From: Streptomyces sp. cf386
GTDB lineage: Bacteria > Actinomycetota > Actinomycetes > Streptomycetales > Streptomycetaceae
Assembly: GCF_900103585.1 (NCBI RefSeq)
Contig: NZ_FNHV01000013.1
Span: 248,001 to 312,000 of the forward strand
Direction of reading: 5' to 3'
DNA length: 64,000 nt
This document shows positions 8,957-17,990 of this stretch, one piece after another (the first letter of the stretch is position 1; every line of letters begins with the position of its first letter). Below the pieces are notes generated by a model, which was given only the letters and a program-made list of their open reading frames with translations, did no database searches and was not told the origin of the DNA. The translations under genes were made by a program, and so were the position numbers.

Positions 8957-9997
8957 GTGAACATCGGTGAGATCGCCAAGCGGGCCGGTGTCTCGCGGAG
9001 CACCGTGTCGTACGCGCTGAGCGGCAAGCGCCCGGTGTCCGACGAGACCCGGCAGAAGATCCAGCGGGTCATCGACGAACTGGGATACCGCCCGAACGCC
9101 AGCGCCCGTGCCCTGGCCAACGGCCGGACCAGCACCCTCGGCCTGGTCTTTCCGCCGGCCGGCAACCACTACACCGGCATGCAACTCGACTTCATCGGCA
9201 GCGTGGTGGAGGCCGCCGCGGCCTACGACTACGACGTGCTGCTCTCCCCGAGCGGCGTGGACAGCGACCGCTCCTTCCAGCGGCTGCTGGCCGAGCGGCG
9301 GGTCGACGGCGCGATCCTCATGGAGATCAGGCTCCAGGACGACCGGATCGACCACCTCGTCGCCGAGAACTTCCCCGCCGTCTGCATCGGTCGCACCGCG
9401 CAGCCGGACGGAGACTGGTGGGTCGGGCTGGATCACACCGCGCTGACCGCCGCCTGCGTTCACCACCTCGCGGACCTGGGTCATCGCAGGATCGCCTTCG
9501 TGAACCGGCCCGAGCACCTGCTGCGCGCCGGCTACGAGTCGGCGCACCGAGGCCTCGACGGCTTCACCAAGGCGGCGGCCGAGCGCGGGCTCACCGTGCG
9601 GACGTACTGCTGCGGTGACGACGCCGCCTCCGGCCAGGCGTGCGTGGAGCGGATCCTGCACGACGATCCGGCCGCCACGGCGCTGGTCACCCTGAACGAG
9701 GCCGCTCTGGGTGGTCTGTACCGGGGTCTGGCCGTGGCGGGCCTCCATGTGCCGCGTGATTTCTCCATCACGGGAGTGGTGGCGGGCCGGTGGGCGGAGA
9801 CGGTGACCCCGCAGCTCACGGCGGCCGACGTGCCGGCGGAGCAGATGGGGCGCCTCGCCGTCGAACTGCTCGTCGAGCGGCTCGATCACCCCGACGCTGC
9901 ACCGCGCCACCACCTGCTCGCGCCGCCCATCTCGCTCCGCTCCAGCACCGCACCCGCCTACCGGCATCCGGCCTCCGACACCGACCTCAACCACTGA
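8957..9997 (+). CDS. LacI-family transcriptional regulator
   Basis: The 346-residue protein has an N-terminal LacI helix-turn-helix (NIGEIAKRAGVSRSTVSYALSG, residues 2-23) and hinge helix (PNASARALA), then a periplasmic-binding-like sensor domain from about residue 62. The GTG start is set by AAGGAG at 8947-8952. It is transcribed away from the two glycosidases and lies upstream of the ABC importer genes. The four GAACCGGTTC palindromes around its promoter and the glycosidase promoter make it the likely repressor of both, relieved by a sugar taken up through the neighbouring importer. The inducer is unknown. Confidence 0.93.
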   Translation: MNIGEIAKRAGVSRSTVSYALSGKRPVSDETRQKIQRVIDELGYRPNASARALANGRTSTLGLVFPPAGNHYTGMQLDFIGSVVEAAAAYDYDVLLSPSGVDSDRSFQRLLAERRVDGAILMEIRLQDDRIDHLVAENFPAVCIGRTAQPDGDWWVGLDHTALTAACVHHLADLGHRRIAFVNRPEHLLRAGYESAHRGLDGFTKAAAERGLTVRTYCCGDDAASGQACVERILHDDPAATALVTLNEAALGGLYRGLAVAGLHVPRDFSITGVVAGRWAETVTPQLTAADVPAEQMGRLAVELLVERLDHPDAAPRHHLLAPPISLRSSTAPAYRHPASDTDLNH

Positions 9998-10055
9998 GAG
10001 CCGTCCTTCTCGTCCCCGCGCTCGACAGCCGTCGTAGGTAAGCACCTTTCATTCA

Positions 10056-10073
10056 CCGGCCACGCTCGGCCGG
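10056..10073 (+). terminator. Short GC hairpin after the LacI-family gene
   Basis: CCGGCC and GGCCGG arms flank a 6-nt loop between the regulator stop and the binding-protein start. It could be a weak terminator or attenuator; no U-tract follows. Confidence 0.3.
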
Positions 10074-10145
10074 CAGTCCTCCCGAGGCCTTCTTCGGCAT
10101 GCCCTCTCCTCGGTGTGCCGTGCCCACATCTTTAAGGAAAGCGCC

Positions 10146-11387
10146 ATGAACAGATCCACCGGACGGCGGCTCACCGCCGTCGCCCTGACCGTCGTCGCCC
10201 TCACCACCTCCATCACCGCCTGCTCGTCCGGCGGCAGCACGAGCACACAGGGCGACGACAGCGGCACCTACACCATCTGGGACCCGTACCCGCAGTTCGC
10301 CAAGGACTCGGCGTGGGTGAAGCTGCTCGACGGCTGCGGCACCAAGGCGGGCGTGAAGATCAAACGGACCGCCTTCGACACCGGCGACCTGACGAACAAG
10401 GTGCTCCTGGCGGCCCAGCAGGACAACTCCCCGGACGTGCTCATCGTCGACAACCCGGTCGTCTCCACGCTGGCGGAGGCCGGCGTACTCACCACGACCG
10501 ACGAGAACAAGGTGGACGTCTCGAAGGTGAGCCCCAACCTGCTCGCGGCCGGCCAGTCGAGCGGGAAGACGTACGGCACCCCGATCGGCGCCAATACCCT
10601 CGCGCTCTACTACAACAAGGAGGTCCTGAAGGCCGCTGGTGTCGATATCGCCTCGATCAAGGACTGGCCGTCGCTGACGGCAGCACTGGAGAAGGCGAAG
10701 AAGGCGGGCAAGAAGGGCATCACGTTCTCGGCGATCGGGACGGAGGAGGGCAGCTTCCAGTTCCTTCCGTGGTTCTGGGGTTCGGGTGCGAAGCTCACCG
10801 AACTCGACTCCGCCCAGGGCGTGTCGGCGCTGGCGCTGTGGACCGACTGGCTGGAGAGGGGGTACGCGCCCAACTCGGTCATCAACAACACCCAGACGAC
10901 CAGCTGGCAGGAGTTCGCGAGCGGCGACTACGCCTTCGCCGAGAACGGCACCTGGCAGCTCGCCAATGCCGAGAAGGCGGGCTTCGACTACGGCGTCCTG
11001 CCCATACCCGCCGCCGGCGGGGGTAACGCCGCGGCCCCCACGGGCGGGGAGTTCGTCACCGTTCCCGTCCAGGGCGACACCGGCCGCTACACCACCGCAC
11101 AGAAGCTCGTGGCCTGCCTGACCAGCACCGAGAACCTCTACGCCACCGACACCACACTCTCCTACGTGGCCCCCACCACCGAGGTGCAGGACAAGCAGGT
11201 GGCGTCCGACGCCAAGCTGAAGCCCTGGGTCGATGCGGTCGGTGCGGCCAAGGGCCGTACCAGCGACGACCTCGGCACCAAGTACCCCAAGATCTCCGAA
11301 CAGATGTGGAAGGCGGTCCAGACCGCCCTCAGCGGGGCCAAGTCCCCCAAGGACGCGCTCACTTCGGCGCAGAGCGCGGTCAAGTGA
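10146..11387 (+). CDS. ABC sugar-importer substrate-binding lipoprotein
   Basis: The 413-residue family-1 extracellular solute-binding protein has a lipoprotein signal (MNRSTGRR, hydrophobic stretch, lipobox ITAC with Cys26) followed by a Ser/Gly-rich linker. The mature part has the usual features of this fold (PDVLIVDNPVVSTLAEAG, GTPIGANTLALYYNKE). The start is the ATG preceded by AAGGAAAG, not an in-frame ATG 33 nt upstream. Two permease genes follow directly. Substrate is inferred to be an oligosaccharide released by the neighbouring glycosidases. Confidence 0.92.
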   Translation: MNRSTGRRLTAVALTVVALTTSITACSSGGSTSTQGDDSGTYTIWDPYPQFAKDSAWVKLLDGCGTKAGVKIKRTAFDTGDLTNKVLLAAQQDNSPDVLIVDNPVVSTLAEAGVLTTTDENKVDVSKVSPNLLAAGQSSGKTYGTPIGANTLALYYNKEVLKAAGVDIASIKDWPSLTAALEKAKKAGKKGITFSAIGTEEGSFQFLPWFWGSGAKLTELDSAQGVSALALWTDWLERGYAPNSVINNTQTTSWQEFASGDYAFAENGTWQLANAEKAGFDYGVLPIPAAGGGNAAAPTGGEFVTVPVQGDTGRYTTAQKLVACLTSTENLYATDTTLSYVAPTTEVQDKQVASDAKLKPWVDAVGAAKGRTSDDLGTKYPKISEQMWKAVQTALSGAKSPKDALTSAQSAVK

Positions 11388-11397
11388 TGTGCGGCCG

Positions 11398-12384
11398 ATG
11401 AAGCAGACGACACACCCGCCCCGACATCACCCCGGGGCCGACCGGAAGGGGGCGGCCGACGCGGCCCCGCTCCCGCCCCGTCCCGCCTTCCCCCGCCGCC
11501 GCCCCGGTTCGCAGCAGTGGGCCGCGTGGGCCTTCCTCGCCCCGGTCACCCTCTACCTCGGCCTGTTCTACGCCTATCCGCTCTACCGCAACCTCGATCT
11601 GAGTCTGCGCAACTACACGGTCCGCTCCTTCGTCCAGGGCGACGCGCCGTTCACCGGCCTCGCCAACTACCGGACCGTCTTCGACGACCCGACCTTCGCC
11701 CCCGCGCTGGTGCACACGATCGTGTTCACCACGGTCTGTCTCTTCTTCCAGTACGCCATCGGCCTGGCCCTCGCGGTCTTCTTCAACCAGCACTTCCGGC
11801 TCTCGGCGACCCTGCGCGCCCTGTTCCTCGTCCCGTGGCTGCTGCCGCTCATCGTGTCGGCCTCCACCTGGTCGTGGATGCTGAACAGCGACTCGGGTCT
11901 CGTCAACGCCGTGCTGGGCGCGGTCGGAGCCGATCCGGTGAACTGGCTGACCTCGCCGTCCTGGTCGCTGACCTCGGTGATGATCGCCAACATCTGGATC
12001 GGTGTCCCGTTCAACCTGGTCGTGCTCTACAGCGGTCTGCAGTCGATCCCCGGCAGCCTGTACGAGGCCGCCGCCCTCGACGGCGCGAGCGCGTGGCGGC
12101 GCTTCAGGAGCATCACCTTCCCCCTGCTGCGTCCGGTGTCCGCCATCACCCTGCTGCTGGGTCTGGTCTACACGCTCAAGGTCTTCGACATCATCTGGAT
12201 CATGACCAAGGGCGGCCCGGCGGATTCGTCCACCACCTTCGCCACCTGGTCGTACCGACTCGGCTTCGGCAATCTGCTGCCCGCCTTCGGCCCCGGTGCG
12301 GCTGTCGGGAACCTGCTCGTCGTCGCCGCCCTGGTCTTCGGCCTGGTGTATCTGAGGGTCCAGAGAAAGCAGGCACTGGCATGA
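11398..12384 (+). CDS. ABC sugar permease, MalF-like
   Basis: The 328-residue inner-membrane permease has a Pro/Arg-rich cytoplasmic N-terminus (about 45 residues), six predicted membrane segments and the EAA loop EAAALDGASAWRRFRSITFPLL that contacts the ATPase. It starts 10 nt after the binding-protein stop and overlaps the next permease by ATGA. It forms a heterodimer with that protein. Confidence 0.92.
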   Translation: MKQTTHPPRHHPGADRKGAADAAPLPPRPAFPRRRPGSQQWAAWAFLAPVTLYLGLFYAYPLYRNLDLSLRNYTVRSFVQGDAPFTGLANYRTVFDDPTFAPALVHTIVFTTVCLFFQYAIGLALAVFFNQHFRLSATLRALFLVPWLLPLIVSASTWSWMLNSDSGLVNAVLGAVGADPVNWLTSPSWSLTSVMIANIWIGVPFNLVVLYSGLQSIPGSLYEAAALDGASAWRRFRSITFPLLRPVSAITLLLGLVYTLKVFDIIWIMTKGGPADSSTTFATWSYRLGFGNLLPAFGPGAAVGNLLVVAALVFGLVYLRVQRKQALA

Positions 12385-13211
12385 ACTCCCTGCACCGGCG
12401 CCGCCGTACGGGGTGGAAGACGGCCCTCGGCCTGGCGCTCACCGCGGTCATGCTCTTCCCGGTGTACTGGATGCTCAACGTGTCCTTCACCCGCGACCAG
12501 GACATGCGCAAGAGCCCGCCCGACCTGTTCCCCGTCCAAGGCACTCTCGAGGGCTACCGTGCCGTCTTCGACCAGCAGTTGCCCTACCTCGGCACCAGTC
12601 TCGTCATCGGTCTGGGCACCGTGGCCCTGACCGTGCTGCTGGCCGCGCCCGCCGGCTACGCGCTCGCCAAACTGCGCCCGCGCGGCGGCGGTGTGCTCAG
12701 CTTCCTCTTCCTGGTCGCCCAGATGATCCCCGGCATCATCATGGCGATGGGCTTCTACGCCATCTACCTCAGCCTCGGGCTGCTCCAGTCGGTACCGGGC
12801 CTGATCGTGGCGGACTCAACCCTGGCCGTCCCCTTCGCCGTACTCATCTTCACCGCGTTCATGTCCGGCATCCCGGAGGAACTGCTCCAGGCCGCCAAGA
12901 CGGACGGGGCCGGGCCCCTGCGCACGTTCGGGTCGATCGTGCTGCCCATGAGCCGCAATGCCGTCGTCACCGTGTCGCTGTTCGCGTTCCTCTGGTCCTG
13001 GTCCGACTTCGTCTTCGCCAGCACCCTCGCGGGCGGTGGTGCCCACGAGCCGATCACCCTCGGCATCTACCACTACATCGGCAACAACAACCAGGAGTGG
13101 AACGCCATCATGGCCACCGCCGTCGTGGCCTCCCTGCCCGCCGCGGTCATCCTCGTCCTCGCCCAGCGCTACGTGGCCGCCGGCGTCACCGCCGGAGCGG
13201 TGAAGGACTGA
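12381..13211 (+). CDS. ABC sugar permease, MalG-like
   Basis: The 276-residue permease has six membrane segments beginning LALTAVMLFPVYWML and an EAA-type loop near ELLQAAKTDGAGPLRTF. It ends with the family-typical VTAGAVKD tail. The start overlaps the upstream stop (ATGA), indicating translational coupling. No ATP-binding subunit gene is nearby, so a shared MsiK-type ATPase is inferred. Confidence 0.92.
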   Translation: MNSLHRRRRTGWKTALGLALTAVMLFPVYWMLNVSFTRDQDMRKSPPDLFPVQGTLEGYRAVFDQQLPYLGTSLVIGLGTVALTVLLAAPAGYALAKLRPRGGGVLSFLFLVAQMIPGIIMAMGFYAIYLSLGLLQSVPGLIVADSTLAVPFAVLIFTAFMSGIPEELLQAAKTDGAGPLRTFGSIVLPMSRNAVVTVSLFAFLWSWSDFVFASTLAGGGAHEPITLGIYHYIGNNNQEWNAIMATAVVASLPAAVILVLAQRYVAAGVTAGAVKD

Positions 13212-13279
13212 CCCCGAGCCGACCTCGGCGCTGCCCCTCGCCGGCTGCCGGCCTCTGCCCAAGAAATGAGTATCGCCTG

Positions 13280-15049
13280 ATGACCGCCGCCCGATCCGGC
13301 CCGGCCTTCTCCATCCATGACATTCCGTTCAGTACACACGGCTCCTGGTTCGGCGTCTCTCCCGTGCTCGCCGAGCGGACCCGCGCCGAGGACCTGCACC
13401 TCGTGTCGCACCAGAACGGCATGCACGCCGTCCTGCGTTTCGTCCCCCTCGACGCCACGACGGGCGACCGGGCCGACACCCGGGTCGAGTCGACGCCCAG
13501 CCTGCTCAGCTGGGCCCGCGACGGCGGGCGCATCGACCTCACCTACGAATCACCGGACACCGTCCGCCTGCGCGGCGAGGGGCTGGGCCTGCGCATCACC
13601 GCGGCGGACCGGGCGCTGACCCCCTTCACGGGCACGTACTTCTACCGTGACCCGGCGGACGGCGCGCACGTGTTCACCTCGTACGAGACCGGGCGCCGCT
13701 ACCGGATCACCGTACTGTCCGGCGCAGCCGTCGAAGAAGCCGGTGGCCAGGCCCTCGGCAGCAGCGACCGCGGACTCACGATCAGCGCGGACGCCGGAGC
13801 GGTCTGGGAAGCTGCCGTCGAAGAGCTGGACAGTGCCCGGCGTCCCTACGCCTCCTCGGCCAGGTTCAGCGAGGTCGTGGCGGCGGCGGAGCGGGACTTC
13901 GCCGCCTTCGTGGACGCGGTGGCCCCCTGGCGCTCGCCGGGCACCCCGGCCGCCGAACTCGCCGCGTACGTCCTGTGGTCGGCGACCGTCCGCCCGGCAT
14001 CTCTCGTCACGCGGCCCGCGGTGCTGATGTCCAAGCACTGGATGGACAAGGTCTGGAGCTGGGACCACTGCTTCAACGCCCTGGCCCTGGCGCCCGGAGC
14101 ACCCGACCTGGCCTGGGACCAGTTCTCGCTGCCGTTCGACCACCAGGACGAGAGCGGGGCACTGCCCGACTCGGTGACCCACTCCGAGGTCCTCTACAAC
14201 TTCGTCAAACCACCCATCCACGGCTGGACCCTGTCCCGCCTGCGCCGACGGCTCCCCGATCCCCTCGGCCGGACGCAACTCGCCGAGACATACGGCCGAT
14301 TGAGCCGCTGGACCGACTTCTGGCTCACCGCGCGCCGCGCACCGGATGGCGACCTGCCCCACTACCAGCACGGCAACGACAGCGGCTGGGACAACGCCAC
14401 GACCTTCGACCCCGAGCGCGTGGTCGTCACCGCCGACCTGGCCGCCTTCCTCATCCTCCAACTCCACGAACTCGCTTATCTGGCAGCCGAGTTGGGCCTT
14501 ACCGGCGAGGCCGGCCGATGGAGCCGTACCGCCGAAGTGACGCAGGCCGCGATGCTCGACCAACTGTGGACGGGGGAACGGTTCGTCGCACGCGGCGTCG
14601 ACACCGGGGAGACCTGGAGCACGTCCAGTCTGCTGGACCTGATGCCGATGGTACTGGGGGAGCACCTGCCCGAGAACGTCGCCAAGGCCCTGGCCGCCAG
14701 GATCGACACCCACCTCACCCCGTACGGACTGGCCACCGAACTGCCCACCTCACCCCACTACCGATCCGACGGCTACTGGCGCGGCCCGATCTGGGCACCC
14801 TCCACCGTCCTCATCGAGGACGGCCTGCGCCGCGCCGGCCACCACCGTCTCGCGGACGAGATCAGCGCCCGTTTCCGCGCCCTGTGCGAGATCTCCGGCT
14901 TCGCCGAGAACTTCGACGCCCTGACCGGAACGGGCCTGCGCGACCGCGCCTACACCTGGACCGCCGCCGGCTACCTCCTCCTCGCCGAGGCCCATGAACT
15001 CCGGCGCGCCACGCGGTCAACGGTGGCGGTGCGCGGAGCGGACCGGTGA
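13280..15049 (+). CDS. GH63-like (alpha/alpha)6-barrel glycoside hydrolase
   Basis: The 589-residue protein has no signal peptide, so it should act in the cytoplasm on imported sugar. The N-terminal about 190 residues are beta-rich. From about 215 the (alpha/alpha)6 barrel shows motifs of the GH63/MGH1/trehalase-like group: VWSWDHCFNALAL (Asp262 region), HQDESGALPDSV, NDSGWDNATTF (about 368-378) and YWRGPIWAPS near the C-terminus. These conserved acidic residues are the likely catalytic groups. It follows the importer genes by 68 nt and probably degrades the imported oligosaccharide. Exact specificity (alpha-glucoside or alpha-mannoside type) cannot be assigned. Confidence 0.85.
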   Translation: MTAARSGPAFSIHDIPFSTHGSWFGVSPVLAERTRAEDLHLVSHQNGMHAVLRFVPLDATTGDRADTRVESTPSLLSWARDGGRIDLTYESPDTVRLRGEGLGLRITAADRALTPFTGTYFYRDPADGAHVFTSYETGRRYRITVLSGAAVEEAGGQALGSSDRGLTISADAGAVWEAAVEELDSARRPYASSARFSEVVAAAERDFAAFVDAVAPWRSPGTPAAELAAYVLWSATVRPASLVTRPAVLMSKHWMDKVWSWDHCFNALALAPGAPDLAWDQFSLPFDHQDESGALPDSVTHSEVLYNFVKPPIHGWTLSRLRRRLPDPLGRTQLAETYGRLSRWTDFWLTARRAPDGDLPHYQHGNDSGWDNATTFDPERVVVTADLAAFLILQLHELAYLAAELGLTGEAGRWSRTAEVTQAAMLDQLWTGERFVARGVDTGETWSTSSLLDLMPMVLGEHLPENVAKALAARIDTHLTPYGLATELPTSPHYRSDGYWRGPIWAPSTVLIEDGLRRAGHHRLADEISARFRALCEISGFAENFDALTGTGLRDRAYTWTAAGYLLLAEAHELRRATRSTVAVRGADR

Positions 15050-15193
15050 CCGTCTCCGACCGGCTTCTGACGGTCAGCGGCAACTCGGCCTCGGTGAACG
15101 TGCCGTGGAAAGACGCCGCCGACGGCTGCACGTGGCGATCCTGCGAGCGCGCTGAACACCAAGAGGAGCCAGATCTGGCGCCTCCAGGGAATG
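15046..15193 (+). pseudogene. Remnant of a GH-A/ricin glycosidase, internally deleted and frameshifted
   Basis: The frame from GTG at 15046 translates to a segment (TVSDRLLTVSGNSASVNVPW, then DAADG) that aligns with residues about 418-444 of the glycosidase at 4104-5927 (TISDTTLAVNGNAASLALPW). About 15 codons later, in a different frame, 15149-15190 reads ALNTKRSQIWRLQG, matching that protein's C-terminus (GTKKNQIWRLQG). The ricin domain between the two is missing. The scrap overlaps the stop of the upstream GH gene. It is inferred to be the scar of a lost third glycosidase of the same family. Confidence 0.7.
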
Positions 15194-15262
15194 GGGTGGC
15201 CTGGCAGACCTGACGCGGGTGCTGCGCCCATCGGCGGAGCGAGCTCACCTCCTGGGCGTGGG

Positions 15263-16450
15263 TCATACCGCCTCGGCCTCCGCACGAGTGGGGGCCGGGC
15301 GGGCCGGCCGCACGATACCGGCGAGGCAGGCGGCGACGACACAGCACGCCACAGGAAGGAAGAAGGTGAGGTTGAGCGGTACGACGTGGGTCAGCGGGCC
15401 GATGACGGCGGGACCGGCGAGCATGCCGAGGTAGCCGAGTCCGGCGACGCGGGAGACGTTGACGCCGGCGGCGTTCTGGTCGGAATGGCCTGCGGCGCTG
15501 AGGAGTTGGGGAACGCAGCCGGACAGTCCTGCCCCGAACACGGCCCAGCCGGCCAGGGCCAGGGGAATCCAGGGCGAGAGCGCCGCCGCGGTCAGGCCGA
15601 ATGCGGCGACGGACGCGCCGTAGCGGAGGATGGCCACGGGGCCGAGGCGCGCGGCGGCCCGGTCGGCGAGCAGTCGTCCGACCGTCATGGCGGTGGCGAA
15701 GGCTCCGTAGGCGAGGGCGGCGGTGGCGGCGGTTGCGTCGAGGACCTGGCGCAGATGGAGGGTGCTCCAGTCGTTCGCCACGCCTTCGCAGAGCATGATC
15801 ATCAGTGCCAGGGTCGCCAGCATCCAGATGCGCCGGGGTGCCCTGTGCCGGGACTTCGTGGCAGGGGCGAGGTCATCCAAGGCACGGGTGGCGTCGTGGC
15901 GCAGCAGTGCCGGGGCCGCGAGCGCGGCGACGGCCAGGCCGCCGAGCGCCACCACGCCGAGAGTCACCGCGGGGCTCCAGCCCATGCTGAGCGTGCGGGA
16001 TCCCGCCAGCGCGGCGAGAACACCGCCGATGGAGAAGGCGGCGTGGAAGGCGGACATGACGGGCCGCCGGTAACCGCGCTCGACCTGGACGGCATGGGCG
16101 TTCATGCTGACGTCCAGGCAGCCGTTGCCGACGCCGAGTGCCAGGAGAGCGGCCCCCAGCGTCCAGACGCTCGTCGCCAGGCCGGGCAGGACCACGGCCG
16201 CGCTGCACAGCGCCGCGCTCACCGGGACGACGGTGCGGGCCCCGAAGCGGTCGGTGAGGGGGCCGACGGCCTGCATACCGGCGAATGCTCCCGCACCGAG
16301 GAGCAGCAGGAGCCAGCCGAGCACCGCATGGCTGATTCCCGCTCGGTGCTCGATGCCGGGGATGTGGACGACCCACATCCCCATGAGGAAGCCGTTCAGA
16401 GAGAAGTAGGCGAAGGTGGCCAGCCGGCCGGCCCGCAGGTCTTGTTCCAT
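15263..16450 (-). CDS. MFS transporter
   Basis: The 395-residue protein has about 12 hydrophobic segments. It starts MEQDLRAGRLATFAYFSLNG and has an A-type loop after TM2 (GPLTDRFGARTVV). It resembles YbjJ-like or sugar-type MFS proteins, but the substrate is unknown. It is divergent from the DeoR regulator gene, which likely controls it through the palindrome at 16476. Confidence 0.88.
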   Translation of the reverse strand: MEQDLRAGRLATFAYFSLNGFLMGMWVVHIPGIEHRAGISHAVLGWLLLLLGAGAFAGMQAVGPLTDRFGARTVVPVSAALCSAAVVLPGLATSVWTLGAALLALGVGNGCLDVSMNAHAVQVERGYRRPVMSAFHAAFSIGGVLAALAGSRTLSMGWSPAVTLGVVALGGLAVAALAAPALLRHDATRALDDLAPATKSRHRAPRRIWMLATLALMIMLCEGVANDWSTLHLRQVLDATAATAALAYGAFATAMTVGRLLADRAAARLGPVAILRYGASVAAFGLTAAALSPWIPLALAGWAVFGAGLSGCVPQLLSAAGHSDQNAAGVNVSRVAGLGYLGMLAGPAVIGPLTHVVPLNLTFFLPVACCVVAACLAGIVRPARPAPTRAEAEAV

Positions 16451-16475
16451 GGATCGAACATATCGAACGTAATTC

Positions 16476-16487
16476 TCTTTCGAAAGA
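16476..16487. promoter_or_regulatory. Palindromic operator between MFS and DeoR genes
   Basis: TCTTTCGAAAGA is a perfect 12-bp palindrome in the 72-bp divergent region, flanked by more TCGAA half-sites (ATCGAACA, TATCGAAC, TTTCGAAC). It is a probable DeoR-protein site controlling both directions. Confidence 0.55.
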
Positions 16488-16522
16488 TTGCCTTTCGAAC
16501 AGCACTGATGTTCAATCTGGCT

Positions 16523-17281
16523 ATGGCTGGTACAGATCGACTCAGGCAGATCACCGACGCCGTACGGGAAGCCGGCAGCATCGGCGTCGCGGAACTGGCC
16601 GGGCTCACCGGCGCCTCGGAGATGACCGTCCGTCGCGACCTCGAAGTCCTGGCCGCGCAGGGGGTGCTCGAACGCTATCGAGGGGGAGCCAGGAGCCTGC
16701 TGCTGCGCGGCGAGGAGCCGCCCTTCGCGCTGCGGGCCCAGGACGGGCTGGAGGCCAAGCGGCGCATCGCCGCCGAGGCCGCCCGGCTGATCTCCGATGG
16801 CGAGTCCGTCGTCCTCGACAGCGGCACCACGTGCCTGGAAGTTGCCCGCGCCCTGGAACACCGACGGCTGACCGTGCTGCCGCTGTCCCTGCACGCCGTG
16901 AACGCGCTGGCCGGAGCCCCGCAGCTGACCCTGCTGGTCCCCGGCGGCCGACCACGGCCGGGCGAGCTGGCGTTGACCGGCCCACTCACTACGGCGTCGC
17001 TGACCGCCCTGCGTTTCGACACCGCGATCATCGGCTGCTGCGGACTGGACGCGGACAACGGCCTGACCGCCTATGACCTGGACGACGCCGCCGTCAAACG
17101 TGCGGCGATCGCCTCCTCCCGCCGGATCATCGCGGTCGCGGAAGCCGCCAAGTTCTCACGCACCGCCCTCGGCTTCGTCGCCCCGGCCTCCGCCTTGCAC
17201 GCCGTCATCACGGACGAGTCCGCCACCGACGACCAGACCGACCGGCTGAGCGCGGCGGGCGTGACCGTACGGAAGGTGTGA
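16523..17281 (+). CDS. DeoR/GlpR-family transcriptional regulator
   Basis: The 252-residue regulator has an N-terminal DeoR HTH (IGVAELAGLTGASEMTVRRDLEVL, about 18-41) and a DeoRC sugar-phosphate sensor domain with VLDSGTTCLEVARAL and IIGCCGLDADNGLT. An ATG five codons earlier (16508) is possible, but MAGTDRLRQI is the family-typical start. No good ribosome site precedes either, so it may be leaderless. The HAD gene starts 4 nt after its stop. Confidence 0.9.
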   Translation: MAGTDRLRQITDAVREAGSIGVAELAGLTGASEMTVRRDLEVLAAQGVLERYRGGARSLLLRGEEPPFALRAQDGLEAKRRIAAEAARLISDGESVVLDSGTTCLEVARALEHRRLTVLPLSLHAVNALAGAPQLTLLVPGGRPRPGELALTGPLTTASLTALRFDTAIIGCCGLDADNGLTAYDLDDAAVKRAAIASSRRIIAVAEAAKFSRTALGFVAPASALHAVITDESATDDQTDRLSAAGVTVRKV

Positions 17282-17285
17282 CCTC

Positions 17286-17897
17286 ATGACCGGCACCGTG
17301 CTTCTCTTCGATCTCTTCGGCGTCATCGCGCGCCACCAGTCCACCGAGGGCAAGGACCGGATCGTCCGGACGGCGGGCATACCCGCGCCCGATTTCTGGG
17401 ACGCCTACTGGACCCTGCGTCCGCCATACGACCGCGGTCAGGTGAACGGCCCCGGCTACTGGCGCAGGGTGGCCAGGACACTGGGCACCCACTTCGACGA
17501 CCACCTGATCGAGCGCCTCGTCGCGGCCGACATCGCCAGTTGGAGCGGTGTCGACGACACGATGGTCGACCTCATCGAGGAACTCGCCGCGCAGGACCGG
17601 CGGATCGCGCTCCTGTCCAACATCCCCGAAGAGTTGGCCGGCCACTACGAAGCACACCACGCATGGCTCGAACGCTTCGAGGTATGCGCCCTGTCCTGTC
17701 ACACCGGCCGGGCCAAACCCGACCCGGAGGCCTACCGGTGGTGCCAACGTGCCCTGCGTGTGCCACCGGATCGCGTCCTTTTCGTCGACGACCGTCAGGA
17801 CAACATCGGGGCGGCCGAGGCCGTCGGTATGCGAGGGCACCTCTTCACCGCCGCGGCCGGGCTGCGAGAACACCTCGCCCAGAGTGACGCCGAGTAG
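17286..17897 (+). CDS. HAD-superfamily hydrolase
   Basis: The 203-residue haloacid-dehalogenase-fold protein has motif I LLFDLFGV (nucleophile Asp9), motif II LLSNI, motif III AKPDPEAY and motif IV LFVDDRQDN. The second Asp of motif I (DxD), normally the acid/base of phosphatases, is Phe. This is seen in some HAD subgroups and may lower or change phosphatase activity. It is translationally coupled to the DeoR gene, so a sugar-phosphate substrate is plausible but unproven. Confidence 0.88.
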   Translation: MTGTVLLFDLFGVIARHQSTEGKDRIVRTAGIPAPDFWDAYWTLRPPYDRGQVNGPGYWRRVARTLGTHFDDHLIERLVAADIASWSGVDDTMVDLIEELAAQDRRIALLSNIPEELAGHYEAHHAWLERFEVCALSCHTGRAKPDPEAYRWCQRALRVPPDRVLFVDDRQDNIGAAEAVGMRGHLFTAAAGLREHLAQSDAE

Positions 17898-17903
17898 GTC
17901 TCA

Positions 17904-17928
17904 CTGAGGGCGACACTCGCGCCCTCAG
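17904..17928 (+). terminator. Hairpin terminator after the HAD gene
   Basis: CTGAGGGCG and CGCCCTCAG (9-bp perfect arms, 7-nt loop) begin six nt after the HAD stop codon. Confidence 0.65.
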
Positions 17929-17990
17929 AGCTGCGCAGCGCGGGCAGGCCAGCCCGCGTATCACTGACCGGAAGGCCGAGAGGTACACGC

